IMG/VR virus record: IMGVR_UViG_3300042484_002353
Coordinates: 1 to 63,199 of that record
Direction: 5' to 3' (one strand)
Source: a virus
Length of the DNA stretch: 63,199 nt
Made by a program: the position numbers and the translations under genes. The notes under the pieces are model-generated. The model was not told the DNA's origin and ran no database searches. It was given only the letters and a program-made list of their open reading frames with translations. Positions 1 to 7,501 of the stretch are shown here, piece by piece (position 1 is the first letter of the stretch; the number at the start of each line of letters is the position of its first letter).

Positions 1-107
1 GATAACCCAGCATTAAGATCTTCGATCTCTTGTAATACTGCTACACCTTCATTGACGATTTGTACTAATTTGGCTTTCTGTTCAGCCGAATACATTCTTG
101 ATGACAT
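1..107 (-). CDS. N-terminal part of a small phage protein (cut by window start)
   Basis: Only the first 35 codons are visible; the protein begins MSSRMYSAEQKAKLVQIVNE and continues beyond base 1. An AGGAG ribosome binding site at 114-118 supports the ATG at 105-107. The visible part looks helical and charged. It faintly resembles the start of small dsDNA-binding or late-transcription accessory proteins of T4-like phages, but that is a guess and no function is assigned. Confidence 0.7.
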   Translation of the reverse strand, partial: MSSRMYSAEQKAKLVQIVNEGVAVLQEIEDLNAGL

Positions 108-141
108 ATTAAACTCCTATTGATTTTGTATTATACACTAC

Positions 142-1314
142 TTAATTTGTTGATGCAAGTATTTTGTAAAATTCTGGAAAAGTGTCTTGATAACTCTCTC
201 CACGTAAATCATCGTACCCCTGTGTTATGACCCAAAAGTCCATCATGGCCTTGGTTGGATTGTCCATGGGTGACATCAACATGGGTATTAAATTTTGAGC
301 CGGAGTACCAGTGCTGCTCAAACGATCAGCAATCTGCTGCTTGGCAGCATCTGGTAATATACGCATGTTTAAATGATCTGGTCTGTGCAATATATTGAAT
401 CCCACATGAATGCCTCGACTGTGAAAGAACTGCCAGATCTCGTCAGTGTAGTAGACGTTTAAAGCACTGACTGTACAACTGACATTCATGTCTATATTAC
501 CCAGTCGAGCAGCCATATTCTGATAAGCATCTAGGTTGGACAAAAATTTGTCCCATTTTGCTGGGTAACGCATGTACTCAAATTGATCGCCAATACCATC
601 TACACTGAGTCCCAGATCCACTTTGTAGAAATTTCGGAAAATCTCTTCAGTATCCTCACGCAATATCGTGCCATTGGTATTGATATTTACAACTGTTTTG
701 TTATTGTTGGCCCCCAGGCTAGACGTCTTGATAACCTCCCACAGAGAATCAATTAGCATGGGTTCAGCACCGTACAACTCGTAGAATTCCACATTGGGTG
801 CCCAGGCTTTAAGATCAGACCAGAATGGATTGGCATCATGATAACTGTCTTGTATCTCAGTAAACTGTTGGATATATGAAGTCCAATCTGACTGTCTTGC
901 TTCTACTTTGTAGTAATCCTTTAGCCAACGACTACTGCTGAATGGACTGCAATGACGACAAGCTAGATTGCATAAGTTACCGGGTTTTAACATCACACTG
1001 ACTGGTTGGTCAGGCAACGGCTTGACATGAGGTATAGATCTGTTGACCATAATGCGTTTGCTGTCACGCCCAGCTAATTCTTCGTCCCAGCAGTCCTGAC
1101 AGTTGGCATGTTCTATGCCATTATCCAGCGCATCCTTTATTTCAATTCGTGTGGGGCTTTTCCAGGCATCAGCCAGACTGTATTGAGCCAGTGTCATGTA
1201 AGTGCCATTAGTGTCTTGAAATACCTGCCGACTCTGATTACAGACACTGATGTATCCACCATTTTGAGTGCTGAGTCCAATATCTGCGTACTTGCATTTA
1301 CAATCTTTTGACAT
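142..1314 (-). CDS. Radical SAM protein with N-terminal SPASM/twitch-like cysteines (rSAM 1)
   Basis: The radical SAM cluster motif CNLACRHC (C115, C119, C122) binds the 4Fe-4S cluster that cleaves S-adenosylmethionine; LYGAEP about 70 residues later replaces the usual GGEP. Before the core is a second cysteine set (C5, C7, C25, C72, C75, with CQDCWDEELAG), as in the SPASM/twitch auxiliary-cluster domain, here at the N-terminus. Such enzymes usually modify peptides or proteins; the substrate is unknown. A GTG three bases upstream of the chosen ATG is also in frame, but AGGTAAG lies well placed for the ATG. It is the last gene of an operon with rSAM 2 and 3 and follows a 20-codon ORF. Confidence 0.9.
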   Translation of the reverse strand: MSKDCKCKYADIGLSTQNGGYISVCNQSRQVFQDTNGTYMTLAQYSLADAWKSPTRIEIKDALDNGIEHANCQDCWDEELAGRDSKRIMVNRSIPHVKPLPDQPVSVMLKPGNLCNLACRHCSPFSSSRWLKDYYKVEARQSDWTSYIQQFTEIQDSYHDANPFWSDLKAWAPNVEFYELYGAEPMLIDSLWEVIKTSSLGANNNKTVVNINTNGTILREDTEEIFRNFYKVDLGLSVDGIGDQFEYMRYPAKWDKFLSNLDAYQNMAARLGNIDMNVSCTVSALNVYYTDEIWQFFHSRGIHVGFNILHRPDHLNMRILPDAAKQQIADRLSSTGTPAQNLIPMLMSPMDNPTKAMMDFWVITQGYDDLRGESYQDTFPEFYKILASTN

Positions 1315-1338
1315 CACTTACCTAATCGAAAATCCCAG

Positions 1339-1401
1339 TTACTTTATCTGGGGCACACCACGCGGTGCAGTGAAATCTCGCGGACGCCTATACCGTAGCA
1401 T
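1339..1401 (-). CDS. Micro-ORF, 20-residue Arg-rich peptide between rSAM 2 and rSAM 1
   Basis: An ATG-to-TAA frame fills most of the 97-base gap between two radical SAM genes. It encodes a basic peptide starting MLRYRRPRDFTAP. AGGGA lies seven bases before the ATG, a plausible ribosome binding site. The R-x-x-x-A-P stretch loosely echoes the NPYAP end of the 28-residue peptide upstream. It may be a substrate peptide for the neighbouring enzymes. At this length it could also be chance. Confidence 0.35.
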   Translation of the reverse strand: MLRYRRPRDFTAPRGVPQIK

Positions 1402-1411
1402 CAAACGGTCC

Positions 1412-2524
1412 CTAAGGCAGGGATTTAATATTTATCAGTGAGTGTAGCTCAGGCCACAGTTCCTGAAATTTGTATTTGGGTGGCATGAACTGTTCGGTAC
1501 GTTCGGTCCAGGCTAAAAATTCAGTATTGTCTTGCGCTGTGATTCTAGTCAACCGTTCTTTGACATTGGTTAAAAAATCGCTACGTGACCCCAGCTGATC
1601 GATCTCAGCAATGGCCGCAGCAATTACTTCAGGGCCATGTGATTGTAACACATAGCTATTGGTACCCTGGCCTTTTAGACTACTGTAATCATTACCTTGT
1701 ATTTGCTGCCAATTGACATGTAAGGTATTGTCATCGGCCCAGGCGTATATGTCACGTAAATCTAGTGCATTCCATATATTATATGTAGGTATAATACTGA
1801 TTCTTCTTTCAGGAAAATCTTGCTGTAACAACTGAATATTGAGTTGTATGCGATTCCAGTCAGCATTATGGCGAATGTATTCTAATTTGTCACCAATGTG
1901 GTCCAAGCTGATGATCCAATCGACTCGGTCGCGAGTTTTTAGCAGTTGGTATATACGATTATTCTCTAGCGGGTTACTCAGATTAGTCAGTACATTGATG
2001 GCAATGTTATCAGGCAACAATTCCAACAACTGCTCATTCTGTCGTTGCATCAGTGGTTCACCACCCAACAAGTCCACTTGCTGAATGGTGTCACGATTTT
2101 GTTCAATGGTTGCCAGTACATCAGTATAATAGTCACGACGTGTGTTCTCGATGGGTATATTTAATCGTCGGGCCCAATCGCTACTGTACTCAGGACCACA
2201 CATGCGACAGCTGAGATTACACACATTACTCCAACGTATGTCTATCTGTCGGATGGTTCTGGTGCCGTCTGTGGCAAAATTTTTGTAGTAATCACGAGTA
2301 CTATGGCCTGACTGTGCTTCCATGTCCACACAAGTCTTGCAGTATGTGGCATGTGGTCGCCCTGCATCTATTTCCGCTTTGATCTCGATGTACTTGGGGT
2401 TACTGAATATATCTGCAACCGACTCTGTGCGGATGTTACCCAGCGAATGGCCCGAGCAGCAGGTGCGTACTGTGCCATTGGTTTCCAAAAACAGACCAAC
2501 ATCAATGCTGCTGCAATAGGTCAT
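1412..2524 (-). CDS. Radical SAM protein with N-terminal SPASM/twitch-like cysteines (rSAM 2)
   Basis: The 370-residue protein carries CNLSCRMC (C102, C106, C109) for the SAM-cleaving 4Fe-4S cluster, and LLGGEP for the SAM amino group. The N-terminal block has C4, C22, C23, C62 and C65 with CKTCVDMEAQSGHSTR, the SPASM-like layout also seen in rSAM 1, 3 and 4. Its ATG overlaps the TGA of the 28-codon ORF upstream (ATGA), so the two are probably translationally coupled. Peptide or protein modification is the family's usual role; the reaction here is unknown. Confidence 0.92.
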   Translation of the reverse strand: MTYCSSIDVGLFLETNGTVRTCCSGHSLGNIRTESVADIFSNPKYIEIKAEIDAGRPHATYCKTCVDMEAQSGHSTRDYYKNFATDGTRTIRQIDIRWSNVCNLSCRMCGPEYSSDWARRLNIPIENTRRDYYTDVLATIEQNRDTIQQVDLLGGEPLMQRQNEQLLELLPDNIAINVLTNLSNPLENNRIYQLLKTRDRVDWIISLDHIGDKLEYIRHNADWNRIQLNIQLLQQDFPERRISIIPTYNIWNALDLRDIYAWADDNTLHVNWQQIQGNDYSSLKGQGTNSYVLQSHGPEVIAAAIAEIDQLGSRSDFLTNVKERLTRITAQDNTEFLAWTERTEQFMPPKYKFQELWPELHSLINIKSLP

Positions 2525-2607
2525 GTGGGTGCGTAGGGGTTTCTTTTATGGTCGCTGTCTGTGGGCAGCTCGGGATATACCGGATAAGGCATGGTGGGAT
2601 AGGTCAT
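2521..2607 (-). CDS. Micro-ORF, 28-residue Pro/Tyr-rich peptide between rSAM 3 and rSAM 2
   Basis: This complete frame exactly bridges two radical SAM genes. Its ATG overlaps the stop of rSAM 3 and its TGA overlaps the start of rSAM 2, both as ATGA. The peptide starts MTYPTMPYPVYPELP, has a DSDHKR stretch, and ends NPYAPT, so seven of 28 residues are proline and four tyrosine. Coupling on both sides argues for real translation. A precursor-type substrate of the flanking enzymes is my inference. The alternative is a purely regulatory coupling ORF. Confidence 0.55.
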   Translation of the reverse strand: MTYPTMPYPVYPELPTDSDHKRNPYAPT

Positions 2608-3767
2608 TGTGTTATTAGTTGATAAAATTCCGGATGAGTCGCAGCGTAGGATTTTTTAGACATCTGATCGAAATGACGTATATAATCCAGGAATGCTGTA
2701 TACGGTTGGTTCTCAGATATACTTATATAGGCAGACAGAAAGTCCAGTTCGGGTATATGCTGTACTCGGTCAATGCAGGCCTGACGAACTTCGGCAGTCA
2801 TGGCACTGGCCTGACACTTGGCACGACTCATGGCATGATCGTTGAAGCTGTTGTAATTGATGCCTATATCAGGAAACTCTGTCTGCAGATAGTCATGCAA
2901 GTCAGCCAAATAATATATGTTCAACATACTGTAAGTGGGATTGATGTTGAATTTAATTCCAGCACCTGCATGATCCTGAAACCAATGCATGTTCTCCACC
3001 ACCTGATCCCACTGGGCGCCATCGCGTTGATATTCAAATCTTTGTTTTATATCATCTATGCTGAAGAAAATTTCAACTTGGCCACATTGGTTTAAAATGT
3101 CCCAGAATGCAGCACTGGGCTTGACTGTGCCGTTGGTGAAAATTATCACACGTAGATTGTCGTAGGTGCGATATTTGCCCATGTTGGAAAAGAATTTGTA
3201 ATAGTCAGGTTCCAAAAATACTTCGCCACCCTGTAATTGGATGGTGTGTAGACTCAGGAACAACTCTGGGTCATCAATCTGATTGGGTTTATTTTTCAGG
3301 TATTTTTGTGTGAATCGTTCGTAGCCCCAGGCCACAGGTGCCTTGGCGGCCCAATTGGTGCTGTTCCAGGGTCCACATATGGCACAGGACAGATTGCACA
3401 AGTTACCTAAGTTAAGATCCAGATAACCCGACACTGGCACATTTTGTTGCCCGTATTCTTGTATTTTGTATTGTCTTGAGCTGGTGATACCACGCTGCTC
3501 AGACTCATAACACATGGCACAACCAGCATTTTTAACACCATTGAGATTGTCCTGCCGTGCCTGTGCAACAACTGCTGATTGGTTGTGTGTATGATATATG
3601 GTGTTGGGGTTGGCAATTGATTGGCTACTGATGTCTCGATACAAACAGCAGGGCTTGTATCTAAATGCATCGTTATTCTGAATCAGATGTATACGTGTCC
3701 ACCATTCGGGACAGAATACATCTGGGTCAGTGGGATTTAAATCAATACGCTGTGGCAGCCGATCCAT
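2604..3767 (-). CDS. Radical SAM protein with N-terminal SPASM/twitch-like cysteines (rSAM 3)
   Basis: CNLSCAIC (C124, C128, C131) is the radical SAM cluster motif and LQGGEV replaces GGEP. The N-terminal block has C19, C40, C41, C83 and C86 (GCAMCYESEQRG), matching the auxiliary-cluster pattern of its three paralogues. A TTG just upstream is in frame, but the ATG is better placed after a CAGGTAA element. The gene follows the second lipoprotein gene with almost no gap and is the first enzyme of the operon. The rest of the protein has the alternating strand/helix look of a partial TIM barrel. Confidence 0.92.
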   Translation of the reverse strand: MDRLPQRIDLNPTDPDVFCPEWWTRIHLIQNNDAFRYKPCCLYRDISSQSIANPNTIYHTHNQSAVVAQARQDNLNGVKNAGCAMCYESEQRGITSSRQYKIQEYGQQNVPVSGYLDLNLGNLCNLSCAICGPWNSTNWAAKAPVAWGYERFTQKYLKNKPNQIDDPELFLSLHTIQLQGGEVFLEPDYYKFFSNMGKYRTYDNLRVIIFTNGTVKPSAAFWDILNQCGQVEIFFSIDDIKQRFEYQRDGAQWDQVVENMHWFQDHAGAGIKFNINPTYSMLNIYYLADLHDYLQTEFPDIGINYNSFNDHAMSRAKCQASAMTAEVRQACIDRVQHIPELDFLSAYISISENQPYTAFLDYIRHFDQMSKKSYAATHPEFYQLITQ

Positions 3768-3770
3768 CAA

Positions 3771-3992
3771 TTACCTGCAGACTCGTTCTACACGATTGAC
3801 GCGATAGTATGGATCCCATACTGAACGAGTAAAACAACGTGGTGGGGGTGCTATGTATACAGGTCTGGGCTGCATGTATACAGGTGCTGGCTGTACATAT
3901 ACTGGTCGCGGACGTGGGGTATAATAGGGATCAGTGACCACACATCCTGACAATGCACTGACCAGGCCCAACGCAATGAGAATTCTTTTCAT
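3771..3992 (-). CDS. Small Tyr/Pro-rich lipoprotein
   Basis: The 73-residue product has a lipoprotein signal peptide: MKR, a hydrophobic run, then the lipobox LSGC with the acylated cysteine at residue 17. The mature part repeats P-(R/A)-P-V-Y-(V/M/I) units (PRPVYVQPAPVYMQPRPVYI), then an Arg-rich tail with one more cysteine pair. GGAAAAGAT upstream fits a ribosome binding site. It ends just before rSAM 3 and pairs with a similar lipoprotein upstream. Envelope anchoring in the host is expected. The evenly spaced P-x-Y repeats could be a substrate for the radical SAM enzymes (inference). Confidence 0.85.
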   Translation of the reverse strand: MKRILIALGLVSALSGCVVTDPYYTPRPRPVYVQPAPVYMQPRPVYIAPPPRCFTRSVWDPYYRVNRVERVCR

Positions 3993-4001
3993 ATCTTTTC
4001 C

Positions 4002-4223
4002 TTATTTACAAATCTGCACGGATCGCCACATGTAGTTGACTGCGTCCCATTGGGATACCCAATTGCATGATGGTACATACATGGGCGGAGCAGGGTTATA
4101 CATTTGCACTGGGGCCATTGCTGGATATATCACTGGAGCATATCCGTATCCATAACCTGGATAATAAACTGGGGCACAGCCTGTGAGTAATACCAATAGA
4201 ATGGCTGCTGTAATTGACTTCAT
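4002..4223 (-). CDS. Small Tyr/Pro-rich lipoprotein
   Basis: The 73-residue product has a lipoprotein signal (MKSITAAILLVLLTGC, lipobox LTGC). It continues with an aromatic-rich stretch (PVYYPGYGYGYAPVIYP) and further Tyr/Pro/Met runs, ending with a WRSVQIC tail. It is the same length as the next gene and shares its design: lipid anchor, Tyr/Pro repeats, Trp and a late cysteine. The two look like diverged paralogues. GAGG upstream supports the ATG. It is the first gene of the lipoprotein/rSAM operon. Confidence 0.85.
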   Translation of the reverse strand: MKSITAAILLVLLTGCAPVYYPGYGYGYAPVIYPAMAPVQMYNPAPPMYVPSCNWVSQWDAVNYMWRSVQICK

Positions 4224-4233
4224 GTAAAACCTC

Positions 4234-4671
4234 TTATTTTAGAGTAGCACGTAGTTGCCAGGAATGTTTACGATGTGCGTCCATGCGTTCAGCTAAGAAG
4301 TTGCTAAATCCATGCTCACCTTCAGCTTCGGCTACATCATACGCCATCTTTAGTATTTTACACATATTATCACTATCTGTCAATAGTTCGGCAACCATTT
4401 GTTCAGCTGGAATCACTTGTGTTTCATCTTCGATTCGGCTCAGCATACTGAGCCGGCTCAGGCTACCAGGAGCATAGGTATTCATTGAGCGAAGTTTTTC
4501 AGCAAAGTGATCAATGATGTTGTATACTTCTTCGTATATGGTACCAAATAGATCGTGCAATTCACGGAAATGAATACCTTCCACGTTCCAATGAAATTCA
4601 TGAGCTTTTAAATAGAAGCTGAATTCACTGGCAAAGGCAATCTTGGCTGCTTTTTGTAATCTTTCATTCAT
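4234..4671 (-). CDS. Dps/ferritin-like protein
   Basis: At 145 residues it matches Dps (DNA protection during starvation) proteins, which oxidise Fe(II) with hydrogen peroxide and store iron in 12-subunit shells. The ferroxidase signature is visible: LKAHEFHWNVEG near residues 22-33 and LHDLFGTIYEEVYNIIDHFAEKLR just after, supplying the H, D and E ligands. It is coupled (ATGA) to the long modular protein gene upstream. In an infected cell it could limit oxidative damage or hold iron for the radical SAM proteins; that use is inference. Confidence 0.88.
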   Translation of the reverse strand: MNERLQKAAKIAFASEFSFYLKAHEFHWNVEGIHFRELHDLFGTIYEEVYNIIDHFAEKLRSMNTYAPGSLSRLSMLSRIEDETQVIPAEQMVAELLTDSDNMCKILKMAYDVAEAEGEHGFSNFLAERMDAHRKHSWQLRATLK

Positions 4672-6467
4672 AATATATCATATCCTGCGTCTCGCATTTG
4701 TTGTAAGCGGCCTTCCATGACGTCATCGTCTGTGTGTCCGCGGAATTCACCAGCATCATACATACGGGCCTGTTCGTCGTCACTGTCTGCATAATCATTG
4801 AAACTGACGTCACTGCTGTGGAAACTATGTCGGCCGTGGTTGTAAAGATTGACCACCACAAAACGATGGTCTCGACCAAAGCTGTCAATGACTCCAGTGG
4901 CACCGTTAAACTGTACATCACCAGAGATGATGACATCATCGCCCACATTCAACTGTTCAGCATCTTCCGCCATGCCTTGATTGGTACTTTCTCTATTCAG
5001 GGCTTTGCGAATATTAGTTACTGTATTATCAATTTGTTTACCTGTTGCCTTCATCACATTCATGGTTCTGTCATTGGCCTGACGATATTTGCCTTGACTG
5101 GTTAAATCATCTGCAGATTTCTTGGCCTTCACTTTGTATCTGTCCAATGCATCAGAAGATAACTCTTGGATTGGTTCACCTTCTGCCACGCCTACTAGAC
5201 CACCAAACACATACACTTTAATCTTTCTATTGGCAGTCAAAGCTCCGGAACAACGATGGTGACCGTCTAGTATATAAGCCTCACCATCGAGTGTTAACAC
5301 CACTGGATGATCCGCGTACTCTTCAAATACTGATCCATCATCGCGATATCGTTCGTCTGCCAACCAATCTTGTGTAGCAGTCAACCTTCTGGGGGAAACT
5401 ACCACTAATTTGGGTTTAACGCCCTTTTCTACCATATCGTAAACTATCTCTCTTAGATGTTCATTACTTTTGAACTCGTCGGGGTAGGGTGTATAATCTC
5501 GTGGGTTTAGATCGTCTCGGTAAGCACCCAACTTTAAGTTCGTTGGCATATATCCGTGATCGTCGTTATCAGTCTCTTCTAGATATCCACCCATGGGTGT
5601 TGGGGCTGATGTGCCTAAATTGTCAGCATCAGCAACTCTGTAATTGTGGTGATTGGCCGACATCTTGGTCATCAGATATTTCTGTGCTGAATCTCGACTG
5701 TCAAAATCAGGTGTACCAGATACCTTGTTGCCGGTCCTAGCATAAACAATATGCCATCCTGCTAAAGGCTCTCCCCAATTTTCCGCCACATCTTGCTTGG
5801 CCGCTGCATTGGCTGCAAGTGCGGCTGCTTTGAAATAAAGCCAATTATAATCATTGTCGCTTAACTGGCCGTCAATGGTGGCATACAATTGTGGATTTAC
5901 TTTTTCTAACATTTGTGCCAAAGCATAGTAGTCTTTTTTAAGCAAGTTGACTGGATTCATTTTGGTCTTGGCAGCATAAGTCAATAATCCCCGAGCTGCC
6001 AGCTTGGCCATCTTCAACACGTCCGCGTCATCCGGTTTCTCAAAATCTCTGTGTGTCTGCATGCCTTCCGACATGCCTTGCTGATTCAACTCAGTAGCCT
6101 TGGCTTCTGCTGCTGCACGATTTTTAAAATCTGACCGGCCCTGAGCATCTTTCCATACTTCACGTGGTCGGTCGTGGCCTCGTACGATATAGAATGCGTT
6201 ATGGTGTCCGTTTGTGTGTTGCTCCACTGTCCACTGTAGTTGGTGTTTTGCTTCTGCCACACCTGCTTTTTTCTTTTTAGCAATGGCAATGGCAGCTTGT
6301 TGTGCAGCATTAGCAGCTTCGTCAACACCTTCATTGGGCACACAGTTGGGCACAGTACGCCCTGCTTTCTTTTTAGTGCCCACAGGATGGTAGCCAGTCC
6401 AGCAGGGATTGTCGGCAGGATTCTTTAGAGACTTTTTCTTGGCTTCAAATAGTTCAAAGACGTTCAT
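4668..6467 (-). CDS. Modular protein A, punctuated by G(V/M)xE motifs, CTS-like N-terminus, ParB-like block
   Basis: The 599-residue protein is divided by short motifs: GVDEA 47-51, GVAEA 69-73, GMSEG 131-135, DVAEN 226-230, GVAEG 426-430, GMAED 498-502, DVMEG 582-586. Unrelated compact blocks lie between them. The block before residue 426 contains VVLTLDGEAYILDGHHR, typical of ParB/sulfiredoxin-like folds. Residues 21-45 hold a CWTGYHPVGTKKKAGRTVPNC stretch. The start MNVFELFEAK resembles a T4 capsid-targeting peptide cut after (I/L)-x-E. I infer an internal head protein processed by the prohead protease. It is coupled by ATGA overlaps to Dps and modular protein B. Confidence 0.85.
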   Translation of the reverse strand: MNVFELFEAKKKSLKNPADNPCWTGYHPVGTKKKAGRTVPNCVPNEGVDEAANAAQQAAIAIAKKKKAGVAEAKHQLQWTVEQHTNGHHNAFYIVRGHDRPREVWKDAQGRSDFKNRAAAEAKATELNQQGMSEGMQTHRDFEKPDDADVLKMAKLAARGLLTYAAKTKMNPVNLLKKDYYALAQMLEKVNPQLYATIDGQLSDNDYNWLYFKAAALAANAAAKQDVAENWGEPLAGWHIVYARTGNKVSGTPDFDSRDSAQKYLMTKMSANHHNYRVADADNLGTSAPTPMGGYLEETDNDDHGYMPTNLKLGAYRDDLNPRDYTPYPDEFKSNEHLREIVYDMVEKGVKPKLVVVSPRRLTATQDWLADERYRDDGSVFEEYADHPVVLTLDGEAYILDGHHRCSGALTANRKIKVYVFGGLVGVAEGEPIQELSSDALDRYKVKAKKSADDLTSQGKYRQANDRTMNVMKATGKQIDNTVTNIRKALNRESTNQGMAEDAEQLNVGDDVIISGDVQFNGATGVIDSFGRDHRFVVVNLYNHGRHSFHSSDVSFNDYADSDDEQARMYDAGEFRGHTDDDVMEGRLQQMRDAGYDIL

Positions 6468-7501
6468 TCTGCGGTTCCTGTTACGCCGGGCATGGCTATG
6501 TTAGCTGGATTACTCAGAGACGCCAATTGCTTTCTCAGTGCATCCAATTGCTCTTGGGTCTGTTTAATTTGATCTTGTGTGGATTTTTTCTGTGCGGCCA
6601 GATTTTTTAACTGCTGTGCCTTCATTTGTGCCACGGCTGCTGGGTTGGCTGCTGTATTGGATGCTGGTGCTGTTGGAGCAACACCTGGAGTCACAGGCGC
6701 AACTACTTCTTCGTCCAATCCTGGTTGTCCCACAATGGCATCATATTGATCCATGCCCAGTGTGTTGCCGTCTGCACTCATGGCAATCAATCGCTCTGCC
6801 ACATTGTGTAGATCCTGGTCAGTCTGGGCATCTTCCTTGGCGTATTCCATGATGCGAATCAACAAGGGCACATCCATTGTAACTGCATCTGCAGGATTAT
6901 CCTGAGACTCTGATGTCTCACTATGCCATGCGTCCTGTGGTGCATCTTGTGAACTGTGCCATGCGTCTTGTGGTGCATCTTCCGAACTGTGCCAGGCATC
7001 TTCTTCTGTCACACCTTGTGTTGTTTTGTCTTGTGGTTGTCCGCCCATGGGAGATACTATAACATAGCTACCTACAGTTGTATAATTTTGATGTGCTAAT
7101 TGATTTTTTATATCTTGCGGATTGCCTAATTTGTATTTTTGTGAAGCTACTGATAAATTTAATTTATCTAGCATGTTACCTTTAACATCTTGTATTACTA
7201 CAACAGGATCTGGAGTATTCAATTCAAGTGAGCCTTCCGCCACACCTTGCTTGAACTCAGCAAACTCACGAAACAGATCGCGACGTACTGTGGCCACTGG
7301 CTTATTCAGTTCCAGTTGTAATTCTCGTAACAAACTACCAGCACTCTCACTCGCACCCACCAGACGTCCAGCAAATGGATGCTGACCTGATTTCTTTTTA
7401 GTGGCCTTGTCAGTACCACGCACCTGGTCGCCGGGCTTTTGGCCCATGGACTGTCCAGCAAATTGGTCCATCTTTTCTAATAGGTTGCGAATGTTGCTCA
7501 T
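6464..7501 (-). CDS. Modular protein B with G-V-x-E motifs and DAWHSS repeats
   Basis: The 345-residue protein begins MSNIRNLLEKMDQ, again with L-x-E near residue 9. It has GVAEG at 86-90 and GVTEE at 163-167. Three 11-residue tandem repeats of DAWHSSEDAPQ type follow (about 168-193). A helical block, DVPLLIRIMEYAKEDA, then a Pro/Ala linker and a coiled coil (QLKNLAAQKKSTQDQIKQTQ) make the C-terminus. The linker motifs match those of modular proteins A and C, to which it is coupled by ATGA overlaps. It is probably a virion or internal head protein; no enzyme domain is seen. Confidence 0.82.
   Translation of the reverse strand: MSNIRNLLEKMDQFAGQSMGQKPGDQVRGTDKATKKKSGQHPFAGRLVGASESAGSLLRELQLELNKPVATVRRDLFREFAEFKQGVAEGSLELNTPDPVVVIQDVKGNMLDKLNLSVASQKYKLGNPQDIKNQLAHQNYTTVGSYVIVSPMGGQPQDKTTQGVTEEDAWHSSEDAPQDAWHSSQDAPQDAWHSETSESQDNPADAVTMDVPLLIRIMEYAKEDAQTDQDLHNVAERLIAMSADGNTLGMDQYDAIVGQPGLDEEVVAPVTPGVAPTAPASNTAANPAAVAQMKAQQLKNLAAQKKSTQDQIKQTQEQLDALRKQLASLSNPANIAMPGVTGTAE
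6913..7005 (-). repeat. Three tandem 33-bp repeats inside modular protein B
   Basis: Three in-frame copies of a 33-base unit encode DAWHSSEDAPQ, DAWHSSQDAPQ and DAWHSETSESQ. They read on the plus strand as repeats of a gcatcttgtgaactgtgcca type core. The unit is a multiple of three, so copy number can change without frameshift. Confidence 0.8.

Noticed and set aside
1431-1438. TGATAAATA as a late promoter for rSAM 1
   Set aside because: It lies within codons of rSAM 2 and over 110 bases from the rSAM 1 start; other late boxes mostly lie 15-36 bases away.
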